A stretch of DNA of 64,000 bases from Janthinobacterium rivuli (GCF_029690045.1 NZ_CP121464.1:1984001-2048000); one strand, 5' to 3'; positions 18,884 through 27,606 are shown, counted from the stretch's first letter. Program-made: numbers and translations. Notes: generated by a model from the letters alone, not told the origin.

Positions 18884-19300
18884 TTAGCGGCCGGCGAAGT
18901 GCACGCTGCCGGCCGTTTCGCCCGCCTTGGCGATGGCGCCCGGAATATTGTTCAGTCCGGTGATGGCGATGACGTCGCCATCGTTGCGAAATTCCATGCG
19001 GGTGCCGCTGGCCGTTTCAAAGACGCCAGGTGCGCGGCCGAACAGTTCTACTTCGGGCTGTCCCTTGATTTGCGTGAAATAGCGGTTGACTTGCTGGCGC
19101 AGCAGCAAGGTATCGCCCGTGTCGAGCTGGTAGCGATTGCCATACTGGCTGAATTCCTGCGGGGCCAGTTTGTAGACCTTGCCGGAGACCTGCACCTTGT
19201 CCTGTTCGCCGATTTCCAGCGCGCTGGCGCTGAGGCAAGACAGGCCGAGGACGAGGGCGGCGCTACCGAGGGCCAGGGTACGCGAGAACGATGCTTTCAT
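18884..19300 (-). CDS. Small exported protein of unknown function
   Basis: The 138-residue product starts with a Sec-type signal peptide (MKASFSRTLALGSAALVLGLSCLSASA, split near residue 27), so the mature protein of about 110 residues is probably periplasmic. The mature part is mixed alpha/beta in character, without cysteines and without a domain I recognise. It stands alone on the minus strand. The 281 bases upstream to rsgA contain no gene but hold a TGGCGCCCGC/GCGGGCGCCA hairpin near the rsgA stop. Confidence 0.7.
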   Translation of the reverse strand: MKASFSRTLALGSAALVLGLSCLSASALEIGEQDKVQVSGKVYKLAPQEFSQYGNRYQLDTGDTLLLRQQVNRYFTQIKGQPEVELFGRAPGVFETASGTRMEFRNDGDVIAITGLNNIPGAIAKAGETAGSVHFAGR

Positions 19301-19547
19301 GATTTCACCTTGTGATCAAATGCGGGTTGGAGTTAGACCAATGTTGTCTCCAGCAGGTTCGCTGGCGGGGACAATGCCAAGGTAGCAAGTGGATGGGCGC
19401 CATGCCAGCGCAAAGCGATGAAACGCCGGAATCCGGCGCTGAAACGCGAAATCGGGCGATGGATGGTTTTGGAATGAATGGGGGAAAGCGAGCTGTTCAG
19501 CAGAATTTAATTCTGTTTAGCTTGTAATATTGGTTTTTTTGTCGGTT

Positions 19548-19574
19548 TGGCGCCCGCGCCGATGGCGGGCGCCA
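19548..19574. terminator. Hairpin after rsgA
   Basis: TGGCGCCCGC (19548–19557) pairs with GCGGGCGCCA (19565–19574) across a 7-base loop, eight bases beyond the rsgA stop on the minus strand. No T-run follows in that direction, so it may act as a weak terminator or an mRNA 3'-end stabiliser. Confidence 0.45.
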
Positions 19575-19581
19575 GGCGCGT

Positions 19582-20487
19582 TCAATACAGCGTTTGCGCC
19601 GACTCGTGCAGCAGCTGGCCGTACAGGGTATGGCGCATCTTGGCGATCTTGCCTTCAGACAAGGCTTGCAGGATGGCGCATTGCGGCTCGATCAGGTGGC
19701 GGCAGTTATAGAACTTGCAGCCGCCCAGGTAGGGCTGGAATTCGCGGAAGGCCCGCTCCAGCATACCTTCGGACAGGTGGTACAGGCCGAATTCCTGGAA
19801 ACCGGGCGAATCGATGATGGAGCTGTTCGCGCCCAGTTCATCGAGCTTGTACAGGCGCGTAAAGGTCGTCGTGTGCTTGCCCGTGTCGAGCGCGGCCGAG
19901 ATTTCGCGCACGGCGATGTCGGCGTCCGGCACCAGCAGGTTGATCAAGGACGACTTGCCCATGCCCGACTGGCCGATGAGGATGGACGACTGGCCCGCCA
20001 GCAACGGCGCCAGGGTGGCCACGGCGTGCTCGGGTTCGGCGCGGGCCGACACTTCATCGACGGGATAGCCCATCGAGGAATACGGCAGCAGGCGTTCGCG
20101 GGCGCGTTCCAGCGAAGCGGTCACGTCCGTTTTGTTGAGGATGATGCGCGCCTCGATGCCGGCCGCGTCGGCCGCCACCAGCGAGCGCGAGATCAGGTCG
20201 TCGGCAAAGCCCGGTTCCGTCGCCACGACGATGAACAGCTGCGTCAGGTTGGCGGCCAGCAATTTCGATTTGTACTGATCCGAGCGGTACAGCAAGGTCT
20301 TGCGTTCCTCGATGCGGTCGATGACGGCCTGGTCGTTGGAAGTGCGCGTCAGGTGCACGATGTCGCCCACGGCCACATTGGTTTTCTTGCCGCGCGTCAC
20401 GCATTGCAGCTTGGCGCCGTCCACGTCGGCCAGGTAATGACGGCCGTGGGCGGCAATGATGACGCCTGTCAACTTGCCTTCGCTCAT
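19582..20487 (-). CDS. rsgA: Ribosome small-subunit-dependent GTPase
   Basis: RsgA is a circularly permuted GTPase that checks late 30S subunit maturation. The 301-residue product has an N-terminal OB fold, then G motifs in permuted order: NKTD (118–121), GQSGMGKS (172–179) and DSPG (226–229). A zinc site follows (C257, C262, H264, C270). The frame is open 85 codons upstream, inside the neighbouring dehydratase gene, but the ATG at 20487 overlaps that gene's stop as ATGA and starts the OB fold correctly. Confidence 0.94.
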   Translation of the reverse strand: MSEGKLTGVIIAAHGRHYLADVDGAKLQCVTRGKKTNVAVGDIVHLTRTSNDQAVIDRIEERKTLLYRSDQYKSKLLAANLTQLFIVVATEPGFADDLISRSLVAADAAGIEARIILNKTDVTASLERARERLLPYSSMGYPVDEVSARAEPEHAVATLAPLLAGQSSILIGQSGMGKSSLINLLVPDADIAVREISAALDTGKHTTTFTRLYKLDELGANSSIIDSPGFQEFGLYHLSEGMLERAFREFQPYLGGCKFYNCRHLIEPQCAILQALSEGKIAKMRHTLYGQLLHESAQTLY

Positions 20488-20849
20488 GCGGTCACCTGGC
20501 TGCTCTGGTAGATGAGGTCTGCCTTGGCGGCGCAGATGAAGTCGTTTTCGGACAGGCCGCCGGCGCCCTGGTTGACCGAGTGCGTGTCGTAGCGCACGGC
20601 GCAGGTTTTGTAAGTAATGATGAGCTCCGGATGGTGGTCTTGCGTATGGGTCATATAGGCCAGGGCGTTCACGAACGCCAGGGTCTGGTAGTAATTCTTG
20701 AAGCCGAAGTCGCGGCACAGCTTGCCGTTTTGCACGCTCCACTGCGGCAGCAGGGCGTGCAAGGTGGCGATGTCCGAGTCGCCCAGCGCCTGCTGGCGCG
20801 GCGTGCAGCTCAGTTGGGCCAGGTCCTGCGAAGTCGATGGCGTATTCAT
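20484..20849 (-). CDS. 4a-hydroxytetrahydrobiopterin dehydratase
   Basis: Pterin-4a-carbinolamine dehydratase recycles the pterin cofactor of aromatic amino-acid hydroxylases. The 121-residue protein carries the family pattern: [16 protein letters not shown], the [13 protein letters not shown] active-site stretch with paired histidines, and an [15 protein letters not shown] tail. It overlaps both neighbours by four bases (with the M48 protease gene at 20846–20849 and rsgA at 20484–20487), so the three genes are one translationally coupled operon. No hydroxylase gene lies nearby. Confidence 0.88.
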   Translation of the reverse strand: MNTPSTSQDLAQLSCTPRQQALGDSDIATLHALLPQWSVQNGKLCRDFGFKNYYQTLAFVNALAYMTHTQDHHPELIITYKTCAVRYDTHSVNQGAGGLSENDFICAAKADLIYQSSQVTA

Positions 20850-22126
20850 GCGGAAGCCCCTTTCAGGTGGCGGATGCGCACGCTGGCCGGCGGGTGGCTA
20901 TCGTAAAAGGCCGAGTGCAGCGGGTCGGGCGTCAGGGTCGACGCATTGTCTTCATACATTTTGACGAGCGCCGAGACGAGGTCGTCCGCCTGCGTGTGCG
21001 TGGCGGCAAAGGCGTCCGCTTCGAATTCGTGCTTGCGCGAGCTGAGCGAGGTCAACGGTCCCAGCAGGAAAGTGAAGACGGGCAAGGCCAGCATGAACAG
21101 CAGCAGGGCCAGCGCGTCCGTCGGCTGGCCAGTGAGCGCCAGCGCGACAGGGTCGACACCGAGGCCCGCGTAAAACCACGGCTGCGTCTTCAGGAAGCCC
21201 AGCAGCGCGAGGAAACCGAGCGAGATGACGAACATCATGGCGATGCGCTTGACGATGTGCTTGAGCTTGAAGTGGCCCAGTTCATGCGCCAGCACGGCTT
21301 CGATTTCCTGCGGCGCCAGGCGCGACAGCAGGGTGTCGAAGAAAACGATGCGCTTGTTGGCGCCAAAACCCGAGAAATACGCATTGCCGTGGGCGCTGCG
21401 CTTCGAGCCATCCATGACGAACAGGCCTTTCGAGGCAAAGCCCACGCGCTGCATCAAGCCTTCGATGCGGCTTTTCAGCGCTTCGTCGGCCAGCGGCGTG
21501 AATTTGTTGAACAGCGGGGCGATGACGGTGGGGAACAGCACCATCATCAGCAGCTGGAAGCCGCTCCAGACGAACCACGCGTACAACCACCACAGGCCGC
21601 CCGACTTGGCCATCAGGGTCAGCACGACCCAGATCAGCGGCAGGCCGATGACGGCGCCCAGGGCCACGCCCTTGAGCATGTCCGTGAAGAACAGCTTGCG
21701 CGCCATGGTGTTGAAGCCGAAGCGCTGCTCCAGCACGAACTGGCGGTAATAGTCGAAGGGCAGGTCGATCAGGCCGGAAATGGCGGCAAAGGCGGCGATC
21801 AGGCCGATCTGGTACAGCATGGGCGAACCCGGCCCCATCCATTCATTCAGGTGCAGCGCCAGCCATTGCAGGCCGCCCAGCAGGGTAAAACCGATCAGCA
21901 CGGCATAGTTGACCAGCAGGGTCAGCAGGCCAAATTTGGTCTTCGCCACCGTGTAGTCGGCCGCCTTCTGGTGCGCGGCCAGCGGGATTTTTTCCGCGAA
22001 TTCGGGCGGGACAACGGCGCGGTGCGCCAGCACGTGGCGAATCTGCCGCGAAGCGAGCCAAAAGCGCACGGCGAGGGTCAAAACGAGGACGGATACAAAC
22101 AAAATCGAAAACGCGAGTGAATACAT
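20846..22126 (-). CDS. M48 family membrane metalloprotease (Ste24/CAAX type)
   Basis: This 426-residue integral membrane zinc protease has about six to seven hydrophobic segments and an N-terminal CAAX-protease region. The zinc motif HELGH is at 281–285, and a third ligand Glu lies in [12 protein letters not shown]. The RIVFFDTLL strand before HELGH is typical of Ste24-like M48 enzymes. Bacterial members probably degrade misfolded membrane proteins; prenylation is not expected here. It heads the operon with the pterin dehydratase and rsgA and is divergent from orn across 56 bases. Confidence 0.88.
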   Translation of the reverse strand: MYSLAFSILFVSVLVLTLAVRFWLASRQIRHVLAHRAVVPPEFAEKIPLAAHQKAADYTVAKTKFGLLTLLVNYAVLIGFTLLGGLQWLALHLNEWMGPGSPMLYQIGLIAAFAAISGLIDLPFDYYRQFVLEQRFGFNTMARKLFFTDMLKGVALGAVIGLPLIWVVLTLMAKSGGLWWLYAWFVWSGFQLLMMVLFPTVIAPLFNKFTPLADEALKSRIEGLMQRVGFASKGLFVMDGSKRSAHGNAYFSGFGANKRIVFFDTLLSRLAPQEIEAVLAHELGHFKLKHIVKRIAMMFVISLGFLALLGFLKTQPWFYAGLGVDPVALALTGQPTDALALLLFMLALPVFTFLLGPLTSLSSRKHEFEADAFAATHTQADDLVSALVKMYEDNASTLTPDPLHSAFYDSHPPASVRIRHLKGASA

Positions 22127-22182
22127 TCTGTGCCTGTGAGAAAATGGCTGATTATTTAGTTTGATTAGGCCAAGAGAGAATT

Positions 22183-22791
22183 ATGTCACAAGCGACCGAC
22201 TTATCTGCACCCACCTCTGCATCCACTCCCGCACCCACGGTGCCGGCACGTCCAAACGAGATGAACCTGGTCTGGGTCGACATGGAAATGACGGGCCTGG
22301 AGCCCGATACCGACCGCATCATCGAGGTGGCGGTGGTGGTGACGGACATGCACTTGAACCTGCTGGCCGAAGGCCCCGTGTTCGTGATTCACCAGTCGGA
22401 TGAAACCCTGAACAAGATGGATGCCTGGAACAAGGGCACGCACGGCCGCTCGGGCCTGATCGACAAGGTGAAAGCGTCGACCGTGACGGAAGCGCAGGCG
22501 GAGGCGGAACTGATCGCGTTCCTGAAGAAATACGTACCGGCAGGCAAGTCGCCCATGTGCGGCAACACCATCGGCCAGGACCGCCGCTTCATGGTGCGCG
22601 GCATGCCGAAGCTGGAAGCGTTCTTCCACTATCGCAATGTCGACGTATCGACACTCAAAGAACTGTGCAAGCGCTGGAAGCCTGAAATCGCCACCGGTTT
22701 CAAGAAGCACCAGAAGCACACGGCGCTGGCCGATATTCTGGAATCGGTCGAAGAGCTGAAATACTACCGCGAGCACTTCATTAAATTGTAA
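22183..22791 (+). CDS. orn: Oligoribonuclease
   Basis: Orn degrades 2–5 nt RNAs and is the main enzyme clearing pGpG, the linear product of c-di-GMP breakdown. The DEDDh exonuclease signature is clear (D33 and E35 in WVDMEMTG, then [10 protein letters not shown] near the end). The 202-residue form carries about 26 extra residues rich in Ser, Thr, Pro and Ala before the conserved [12 protein letters not shown]. Translation could also begin at the ATG at 22261. I chose the first ATG because GAGAGAA lies just upstream of it. It is monocistronic, divergent from the M48 protease and followed by a REP-like doublet. Confidence 0.92.
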   Translation: MSQATDLSAPTSASTPAPTVPARPNEMNLVWVDMEMTGLEPDTDRIIEVAVVVTDMHLNLLAEGPVFVIHQSDETLNKMDAWNKGTHGRSGLIDKVKASTVTEAQAEAELIAFLKKYVPAGKSPMCGNTIGQDRRFMVRGMPKLEAFFHYRNVDVSTLKELCKRWKPEIATGFKKHQKHTALADILESVEELKYYREHFIKL

Positions 22792-22797
22792 TGTGTT

Positions 22798-22906
22798 GTC
22801 GGCTTACGCGCTGCGCGCTAAGCCGACCTACGGGGCATTACCTCCGCTTTCGTAGGTCGGCGTTGGTCGGCGTAGGTCGGCTTAGCGCCCTGGCGCGTAA
22901 GCCGAC
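22798..22906. repeat. REP-like inverted doublet with three CGTWGGTCGG units
   Basis: Two related palindromes, 22798–22827 and 22876–22906, each have outer arms GTCGGCTTA/TAAGCCGAC, and they are inverted relative to each other. Between them lie three exact-length tandem 10-mers CGT(A/T)GGTCGG at 22851–22880, the last overlapping the right palindrome. This is the layout of bacterial REP/BIME elements. The right element supplies the stop and last codons of the convergent gene at 22882–23247, and the left one begins just after the orn stop. Confidence 0.8.
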
Positions 22907-23247
22907 ACATCCACCGCCTCAAAGACAAGACTGTGCCAAGCCTCATCCTCATCCTGCCACTCCAGCGCAAACGCCCCCGTTTGCCGTAAAGCCGTGATCC
23001 AGCGCACTTCGCCAGGCTGGCGGAAATATGCCGCGCACTGGCCGAACCCCTGTTCCAGCCGGCAAATCACCAATCCTTCTCCCGCCACGGCGCACCATTG
23101 TTCATGGCCATCGATCAAGGCCACGGCAGGATCGCCATAGAACTCGCCCACGCTGGCTTGCCGGCCATCGGCCGCCGTCACCGTGGCGTGTTCGTATTCA
23201 TGCTGGACACTATATTCGGCGCTGCGCGCCAATTCCTGCTGAGTCAT
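22882..23247 (-). CDS. Hypothetical protein, 3' end formed by a REP element
   Basis: The 121-residue product (starting MTQQELARSAEYSVQHEYEHATVT) has no signal peptide or membrane segment and no domain that I recognise. The ATG at 23247 overlaps the stop of the LysR gene as ATGA, so it is probably translated with it. The last eight codons before TAA (VSAYAPGR) are encoded by the right arm of the REP-like palindrome. Its ancestral C-terminus may therefore have been replaced or extended by the repeat. Confidence 0.6.
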   Translation of the reverse strand: MTQQELARSAEYSVQHEYEHATVTAADGRQASVGEFYGDPAVALIDGHEQWCAVAGEGLVICRLEQGFGQCAAYFRQPGEVRWITALRQTGAFALEWQDEDEAWHSLVFEAVDVSAYAPGR

Positions 23248-24188
23248 GCGGTCTCCACTATTGGCCAGACGGTTTCCTGGTCGGCGCGCGCCTCGGCGAT
23301 CAGCCATTCGCAGAAGGCATGCACGAGGGGCCGTGTTTCCGCCTGGGGCGAGCGCAGCAGATAATAGCAGTGGGGGCCGCGCACGGCGTGTTCGAACACG
23401 CGCACCAGCCGGCCCGAGCGCAGGTCGTCGCCGATCAGGGGGCTGGCGGCGATGGCCACGCCCTGGCCGCTGGCGGCCGCGTCCAGGCACAGATAGGTGT
23501 GCGAAAAGCGCGCGCCGCTGTTGCCGCTATTGCCGCTGTAGTGCACGCCGCAGCTGTGCAGCCAGCGCGTCCAGTCGATTTCGCCGGGCAGATGCACTTC
23601 CGGCTCGTCGTGCAGCAGCGGGTAGCGCAGCAGGTCGCCGGGCTGGCGCAGGCTGGCGGCGTTGGCGCGGAAATCGGGGCTGCAGACGGCGGAAAACCAT
23701 TCTTCCATCAATAAATCCACTTTGAGGCCCGGATAGCGGCCCGGTCCCAGGCGGATGGCCACGTCCACGCCATCGCGCGCCAGGTCGACCGGATGCATCG
23801 ACGCCAGCACGCGCAGCTCGATCTGCGGATAGCGGTCGCGCAGGCGGCCCAGGCGCGGCATCAGCCAGCGCGAGACGAGCGAGCTGGTGGCCGTCACCGT
23901 CACCACCTTGTCGTCGCCCTGGCGCCGCGCCTGCTCGGACACGTCGGCCAGCTGGTTGAGGATCGGCCCCAGCGAGGCCGCATAGCGCTGCCCAGCATTG
24001 GTCAGCACCACGCCGCGCGGCAGGCGCTGGAACAGCACGATGCCGAGCCATGCTTCCAGCTGTTTCACGTGGTGGCCGATGGCGCCGGCCGAGACGTGCA
24101 ATTCTTCGCCCGCGCGCTGGAAGCCTTCATGGCGGGCGGCCGCCTCGAAAGCGTGCAGGGCGGCGAGTGGGGGCAAGGGACGTGACAT
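23244..24188 (-). CDS. LysR-family transcriptional regulator (GcvA-like)
   Basis: The 314-residue protein has an N-terminal winged helix-turn-helix (PPLAALHAFEAAARHEGFQRAGEELHVSAGAIGHHVKQLE spans about 5–45) and a periplasmic-binding-protein-like effector domain. The style SAGAIGHHVKQLE…LFQRLPRGVVLT is that of GcvA-type regulators. A short SGNSGNSG repeat lies in the effector domain. It is followed by an overlapping hypothetical gene and is divergent from the EamA transporter across 316 bases, which makes that transporter a candidate target. Confidence 0.88.
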   Translation of the reverse strand: MSRPLPPLAALHAFEAAARHEGFQRAGEELHVSAGAIGHHVKQLEAWLGIVLFQRLPRGVVLTNAGQRYAASLGPILNQLADVSEQARRQGDDKVVTVTATSSLVSRWLMPRLGRLRDRYPQIELRVLASMHPVDLARDGVDVAIRLGPGRYPGLKVDLLMEEWFSAVCSPDFRANAASLRQPGDLLRYPLLHDEPEVHLPGEIDWTRWLHSCGVHYSGNSGNSGARFSHTYLCLDAAASGQGVAIAASPLIGDDLRSGRLVRVFEHAVRGPHCYYLLRSPQAETRPLVHAFCEWLIAEARADQETVWPIVETA

Positions 24189-24315
24189 GGCACTCTCAAG
24201 AGAATTGAGCCTCAGTAATATTCGGCCTATCCGTGAAGAATATTGGTTTGTTTCATTTTGCGCAAGCGAATATGATGCCGCTTATGTGTGAAGCGACCCG
24301 CAATAGGATTCACGC

Positions 24316-24360
24316 ATGTATTTCACGTACGCATCACCTTCCAGCCTTGCTTGGCATTAA
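24316..24360 (+). CDS. Possible 14-codon leader peptide upstream of the EamA transporter
   Basis: ATG at 24316 opens a 14-codon frame (MYFTYASPSSLAWH) that ends at TAA 24358–24360, preceded at suitable distance by AGGA (24305–24308). It ends ten bases before a large foldable element and could be a regulatory leader. Frames this short arise by chance, so support is weak. Confidence 0.25.
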   Translation: MYFTYASPSSLAWH

Positions 24361-24369
24361 TATTTACAA

Positions 24370-24485
24370 CGCCTGGGAAAACCGTCGCGAGCGGCAGTGA
24401 TTTGTGGCCGAGAAGCGCAACCGTACTTCAGTACGGTGAGCATCGCCGGCCGCAAAGCGCGACGCGCAGCAGGTTTACCCTGGCG
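24370..24485 (+). promoter_or_regulatory. Structured leader or palindromic element before the EamA gene
   Basis: The 116-base stretch can fold as nested helices. The outer stem pairs 24370–24383 (CGCCTGGGAAAACC) with 24472–24485 (GGTTTACCCTGGCG; 12 of 14 pairs). The next pairs GTCGCG 24384–24389 with CGCGAC 24458–24463. The next pairs GTGGCCG 24404–24410 with CGGCCGC 24447–24453. A terminal hairpin pairs CCGTAC with GTACGG (24421–24436). The ribosome-binding site AAAGAGG (24491–24497) follows directly. It could be a cis-regulatory RNA or a MITE-like repeat. It matches no riboswitch class that I can recognise. The rest of the 24189–24504 gap holds only the possible leader peptide. Confidence 0.5.
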
Positions 24486-24504
24486 TACTCAAAGAGGTTT
24501 AGTC

Positions 24505-25404
24505 ATGTCTGATCGCCGCGCTGTTGCGCTGGTGTTGCTGTCGGCCGCCGGTTTCGGCAGTTCCGCAGTGTTTGCCAAGGCGGCATATGCGTCCGGGGTC
24601 AACCCGTCGACCATGCTGGCCTTGCGTTTCGTCATCGCCGCCATGCTCTTGCTGCCGCTCGTGTGGCTCGGTGGCTGGCGCTTGCCGCGCGGCCGCCTGC
24701 TGGCCGGCTACATGCTGATGGGCCTGATGTACACGGCCCAGTCGCAAGGCTATTTCAATGCCCTGATGTATGCCAGCAGCGGCCTGTGCGGCATGTTGCT
24801 GTATGTGTATCCCGTGCTGGTGACGATCCTCGCGCTGGCGCTGGGCTGGGAAAAGCTGGACCGCCGCATGCTCGTGCTGATGGCGCTGGCCATTGCCGGC
24901 ATGGCCATCACCCTGGGCGGCAAGCTGCAGGGCCAACCCATCGGCATCGCGCTGGCATTGATGGCCGCCGGGGTGTATGCCGTGTACATCCTGTTTGGCA
25001 ACAGCCTGTCGAAAAGCCGCGAGAATATTCACCCATTGGCCGCCTGCGTGGTGATCCTGGGCACGGCCGGCCTGTCGAACAGCGCGATTGCCTTGTGGCA
25101 AGGCGTGTCTTTGCCGGGCACGGCGACGGGCTGGCTGGCCGTCAGCGCCATCGCCCTGTTCTCGACGGCCATCGCGATTGCCGCCTTCTTTGCCGGCGTG
25201 GCGCAAATCGGCGCGGCCAAGGCGTCCATCATTTCCACGTTTGAACCCGTCATCACGATGGCGTTCGGCGTGACCTTGCTGAAGGAATCCGTGAGCGGCA
25301 CGCAATTGCTGGGCGGCGCCATGGTGCTGGCCGCCGTCGTCTTGCTGGCGCAGCGTCCCACTGCCAAGCCGGTCTCCATGCCGGCCGTGCAAGCGAGCGC
25401 CTGA
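24505..25404 (+). CDS. EamA/DMT-family metabolite exporter
   Basis: The 299-residue inner-membrane protein has ten predicted hydrophobic segments in two EamA repeats (about 5–135 and 150–285). Members of this drug/metabolite transporter family export amino acids, nucleosides or related metabolites; the substrate here is unknown. The start ATG at 24505 follows AAAGAGG by seven bases. The open frame extends 36 codons upstream but through the palindromic leader, so it is not used. The gene is monocistronic with a strong terminator at 25448–25484. Confidence 0.88.
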   Translation: MSDRRAVALVLLSAAGFGSSAVFAKAAYASGVNPSTMLALRFVIAAMLLLPLVWLGGWRLPRGRLLAGYMLMGLMYTAQSQGYFNALMYASSGLCGMLLYVYPVLVTILALALGWEKLDRRMLVLMALAIAGMAITLGGKLQGQPIGIALALMAAGVYAVYILFGNSLSKSRENIHPLAACVVILGTAGLSNSAIALWQGVSLPGTATGWLAVSAIALFSTAIAIAAFFAGVAQIGAAKASIISTFEPVITMAFGVTLLKESVSGTQLLGGAMVLAAVVLLAQRPTAKPVSMPAVQASA

Positions 25405-25447
25405 CCTTTTTTCCCGAACTGATCGGTTGTATTGATCGGTCTCCTTT

Positions 25448-25484
25448 GCGCCGCGACGGGTTTCCTGTCGCGGCGCTTTTTTTT
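25448..25484 (+). terminator. Rho-independent terminator after the EamA gene
   Basis: GCGCCGCGAC (25448–25457) pairs perfectly with GTCGCGGCGC (25467–25476) across a 9-base loop and is followed by eight T residues (25477–25484). Confidence 0.93.
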
Positions 25485-25503
25485 GGCCGCGCACAAATAA
25501 CTC

Positions 25504-25531
25504 TTGATTGCGAATGATTCTCATTTATAAT
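25504..25531 (+). promoter_or_regulatory. Promoter with embedded Fur box for hmuSTUV
   Basis: TTGATT (25504–25509) and TATAAT (25526–25531) are spaced 16 bases. The spacer is filled by a Fur-like site (GCGAATGATTCTCATTTAT, 25510–25528) that matches 12 of 19 positions of the classical Fur consensus, including the ATGAT…TCATT core. Fur-Fe(II) binding here would block RNA polymerase directly, giving iron repression of the heme operon. Confidence 0.78.
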
Positions 25532-25597
25532 TGATTTCAAGATTCCCCACCACCAGCCAGCCCATGCCAGCCAGTGTTCGCCTTGAAAGGAGACACC

Positions 25598-26692
25598 GTG
25601 ACGAGCATGCCCCCTATTTGCAACACCGAGCTGGTCGCCAGCGAATTTGCCCGCCTGCGCCGCGAAAAGAAAGCCCGCCACCGCGACATCGCCGAGGAAC
25701 TGGCCATTTCCGAAGGCGAGCTGATCGCCGCGCATGCGGGCCTGTCGCTGGCCGATGGCGCCTTGCTGGGCGCCGAGCGCCTGCAGGCCGACTGGCCCGC
25801 CATCGTCCAGGCGCTGGAGCCGCTGGGCGAAGTCATGGCGTTGACGCGCAACGCTTCGTGCGTGCATGAAAAGACGGGTGTCTATCGAAAAGCTAGTCAC
25901 AACAACCACGTGGGCCTGGTGCTCGGCGGCGACATCGACTTGCGCGTGTTTTACCGCCAGTGGGCGCATGGCTTTGCCGTTCGCGAGATGGGAGAAAAGG
26001 AAGTGCAGCGCAGCCTGCAATTTTTCGATGCTGCCGGCCACGCCGTGCACAAGATTTTTCTCAAGCCGCAAAGCGACGTGGCCGCCTACGATGCGCTGGT
26101 GACGCGCTTCGCCGACGCGGACCAGGCGGCCGGCATCGCCGTGACGGCAGCGGCGGCGCCGCCGGCCGAATTGCCCGACGCGCAGATCGACGTGGCCGGC
26201 TTTCGCGCCGCCTGGGCCGATTTGCGCGACACGCATGAATTTTTCACTTTGCTGAAAAAATATTCGGTCTCGCGCCTGCAAGGCCTGCGCCTGGCCGAGG
26301 CGCGCTTCGTGCAGCAGCTCGACAAATCCTGCGTGCTCGACCTGCTCAATAACGCCGCCCTCGAAAAGGTGGCCATCATGGCCTTCGTCGGCAATGCCGG
26401 CATGATCCAGATCCATTCGGGGCCCGTGCACAAGATCGCCGTGATGGGGCCGTGGATCAATGTCCTCGACACGCGCTTCAACCTGCATTTGCGCGAAGAC
26501 CATATCGCCAGCGCGTGGGTGGTGAAAAAGCCGACCGTCGATGGCCTGGTGACGTCGGTGGAACTGTTCGACGCCAAGGGCGACACCATCGTCATGTTCT
26601 TCGGCGAACGCAAGCCGGGCGTGCATGAACTGTGCGAATGGCGCAACGTCGTCGAGCGCGTGCTGCAGGAGGGCGAACTATGCGCCGCATGA
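25598..26692 (+). CDS. hmuS: Hemin-degrading/hemin transport factor (HemS/HmuS)
   Basis: HmuS/ChuS-type proteins bind cytoplasmic heme and either degrade it or hand it to other proteins. The 364-residue product has the duplicated HemS fold. Family patterns include LRREKKARHRDIAEELAISE near the N-terminus, MALTRNASCVHEKTGVY in the first half and MGPWINVLDTRFNLHLRED in the second. I chose the GTG at 25598 because AAAGGAG (25586–25592) sits five bases before it; an in-frame ATG at 25607 is the alternative. It is the first gene after the Fur-box promoter, and hmuT overlaps its end. Confidence 0.9.
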   Translation: MTSMPPICNTELVASEFARLRREKKARHRDIAEELAISEGELIAAHAGLSLADGALLGAERLQADWPAIVQALEPLGEVMALTRNASCVHEKTGVYRKASHNNHVGLVLGGDIDLRVFYRQWAHGFAVREMGEKEVQRSLQFFDAAGHAVHKIFLKPQSDVAAYDALVTRFADADQAAGIAVTAAAAPPAELPDAQIDVAGFRAAWADLRDTHEFFTLLKKYSVSRLQGLRLAEARFVQQLDKSCVLDLLNNAALEKVAIMAFVGNAGMIQIHSGPVHKIAVMGPWINVLDTRFNLHLREDHIASAWVVKKPTVDGLVTSVELFDAKGDTIVMFFGERKPGVHELCEWRNVVERVLQEGELCAA

Positions 26693-27606
26693 TCGCCGCC
26701 AGCGTGGCGCGCCGCATCGCGCTGAAAAAAATGGGGGCGGGCGCGCTGGCGCTGGCCGCGCCGATGCAGGTGCTGGCCGCCGTGTCCGACGCGGCCAAGC
26801 CGGTGATCAAGGCGCGGCGCATCGTCAGCGTCGGCGGCGCCCTGACGGAAATCGTCTATGCGCTCGAGGCGCAGGGCGAACTGGTGGGCGTCGATACCAC
26901 CTCGCTGTATCCGGCCGTGGCGCAACAGCTGCCGCAGGTCGGTTATGCGCGCACCCTGTCGGCCGAGGGCGTGCTGTCGCTGGCGCCCACGCAGCTGATC
27001 GCCACCGAGGAAGCGGGACCGTCGGCGGTGCTGCGCCAGGTGCGCGACGCGGGCGTGCCGGTGGCGGTGCTGAACGCGAATAACCAGTTCGAAGGTTTGA
27101 TTGAACGGGTCAAACAGGTGGGCCAGATCATGGGCCGTGCCGACCCCGCCGCGCGCCTGGCGCAAGCCTTGCAGCAGCAGTGGGACGGCGCCCTGGGCAA
27201 GGTGCGCCAGCGCCAGCATGCACCCGTGCGCGTGCTGTTCATCCTCGCCCATGCGCCGAACCAGGTGATGGTGGGCGGGCGCGAGACGGGCGCCGACGCC
27301 ATGCTGGCGTATGCGGGCGCCGTCAACGTGATGGGCGGGCAGGGTGGATTCGCCGGCTACAAACCGCTGACGCCCGAAGCCGTGATCGCCGCGCGGCCCG
27401 ACGTCGTGCTCGTCACGGACCAGGGCTTGAAGGCCTCGGGCGGCGTGGACGGCATCCTGAAACTGCCAGGCCTGGCGCAGACGCCGGCCGGGCGCAAGCA
27501 GCGCATCGTGTCGCTGGAAGCCATGCTGCTCTTGGGCTTCGGCCCGCGCATGCCGCAGGCGCTGGCGGAACTCGACGCCGCCTTCGCGAAAGCCATGACT
27601 GCATGA
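26680..27606 (+). CDS. hmuT: Periplasmic hemin-binding protein
   Basis: HmuT captures heme in the periplasm for the HmuUV importer. The 308-residue protein has a class III (FhuD/BtuF-like) binding-protein pattern: RRIVSVGGALTEIVYAL, PTQLIATEEAGPSAV and ARPDVVLVTDQGL. The N-terminus MRRMIAASVARRIALKKMGAGALALAAP contains ARRIALKK before the hydrophobic stretch, resembling a Tat motif, followed by an A-x-A type cleavage region near residue 34. AGGAGGG (26667–26673) precedes the ATG at 26680, which lies inside the hmuS 3' end (13-base overlap). Confidence 0.9.
   Translation: MRRMIAASVARRIALKKMGAGALALAAPMQVLAAVSDAAKPVIKARRIVSVGGALTEIVYALEAQGELVGVDTTSLYPAVAQQLPQVGYARTLSAEGVLSLAPTQLIATEEAGPSAVLRQVRDAGVPVAVLNANNQFEGLIERVKQVGQIMGRADPAARLAQALQQQWDGALGKVRQRQHAPVRVLFILAHAPNQVMVGGRETGADAMLAYAGAVNVMGGQGGFAGYKPLTPEAVIAARPDVVLVTDQGLKASGGVDGILKLPGLAQTPAGRKQRIVSLEAMLLLGFGPRMPQALAELDAAFAKAMTA

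Noticed and set aside
22851..22880. Three 10-bp repeats considered as a CRISPR
   Set aside because: Units are contiguous without spacers and belong to a REP-like doublet.
23520..23555. Nine-base repeat coding SGNSGNSG in the LysR gene considered as phase-variable
   Set aside because: Only about two and a half copies and in multiples of three, so slippage would not shift the frame.
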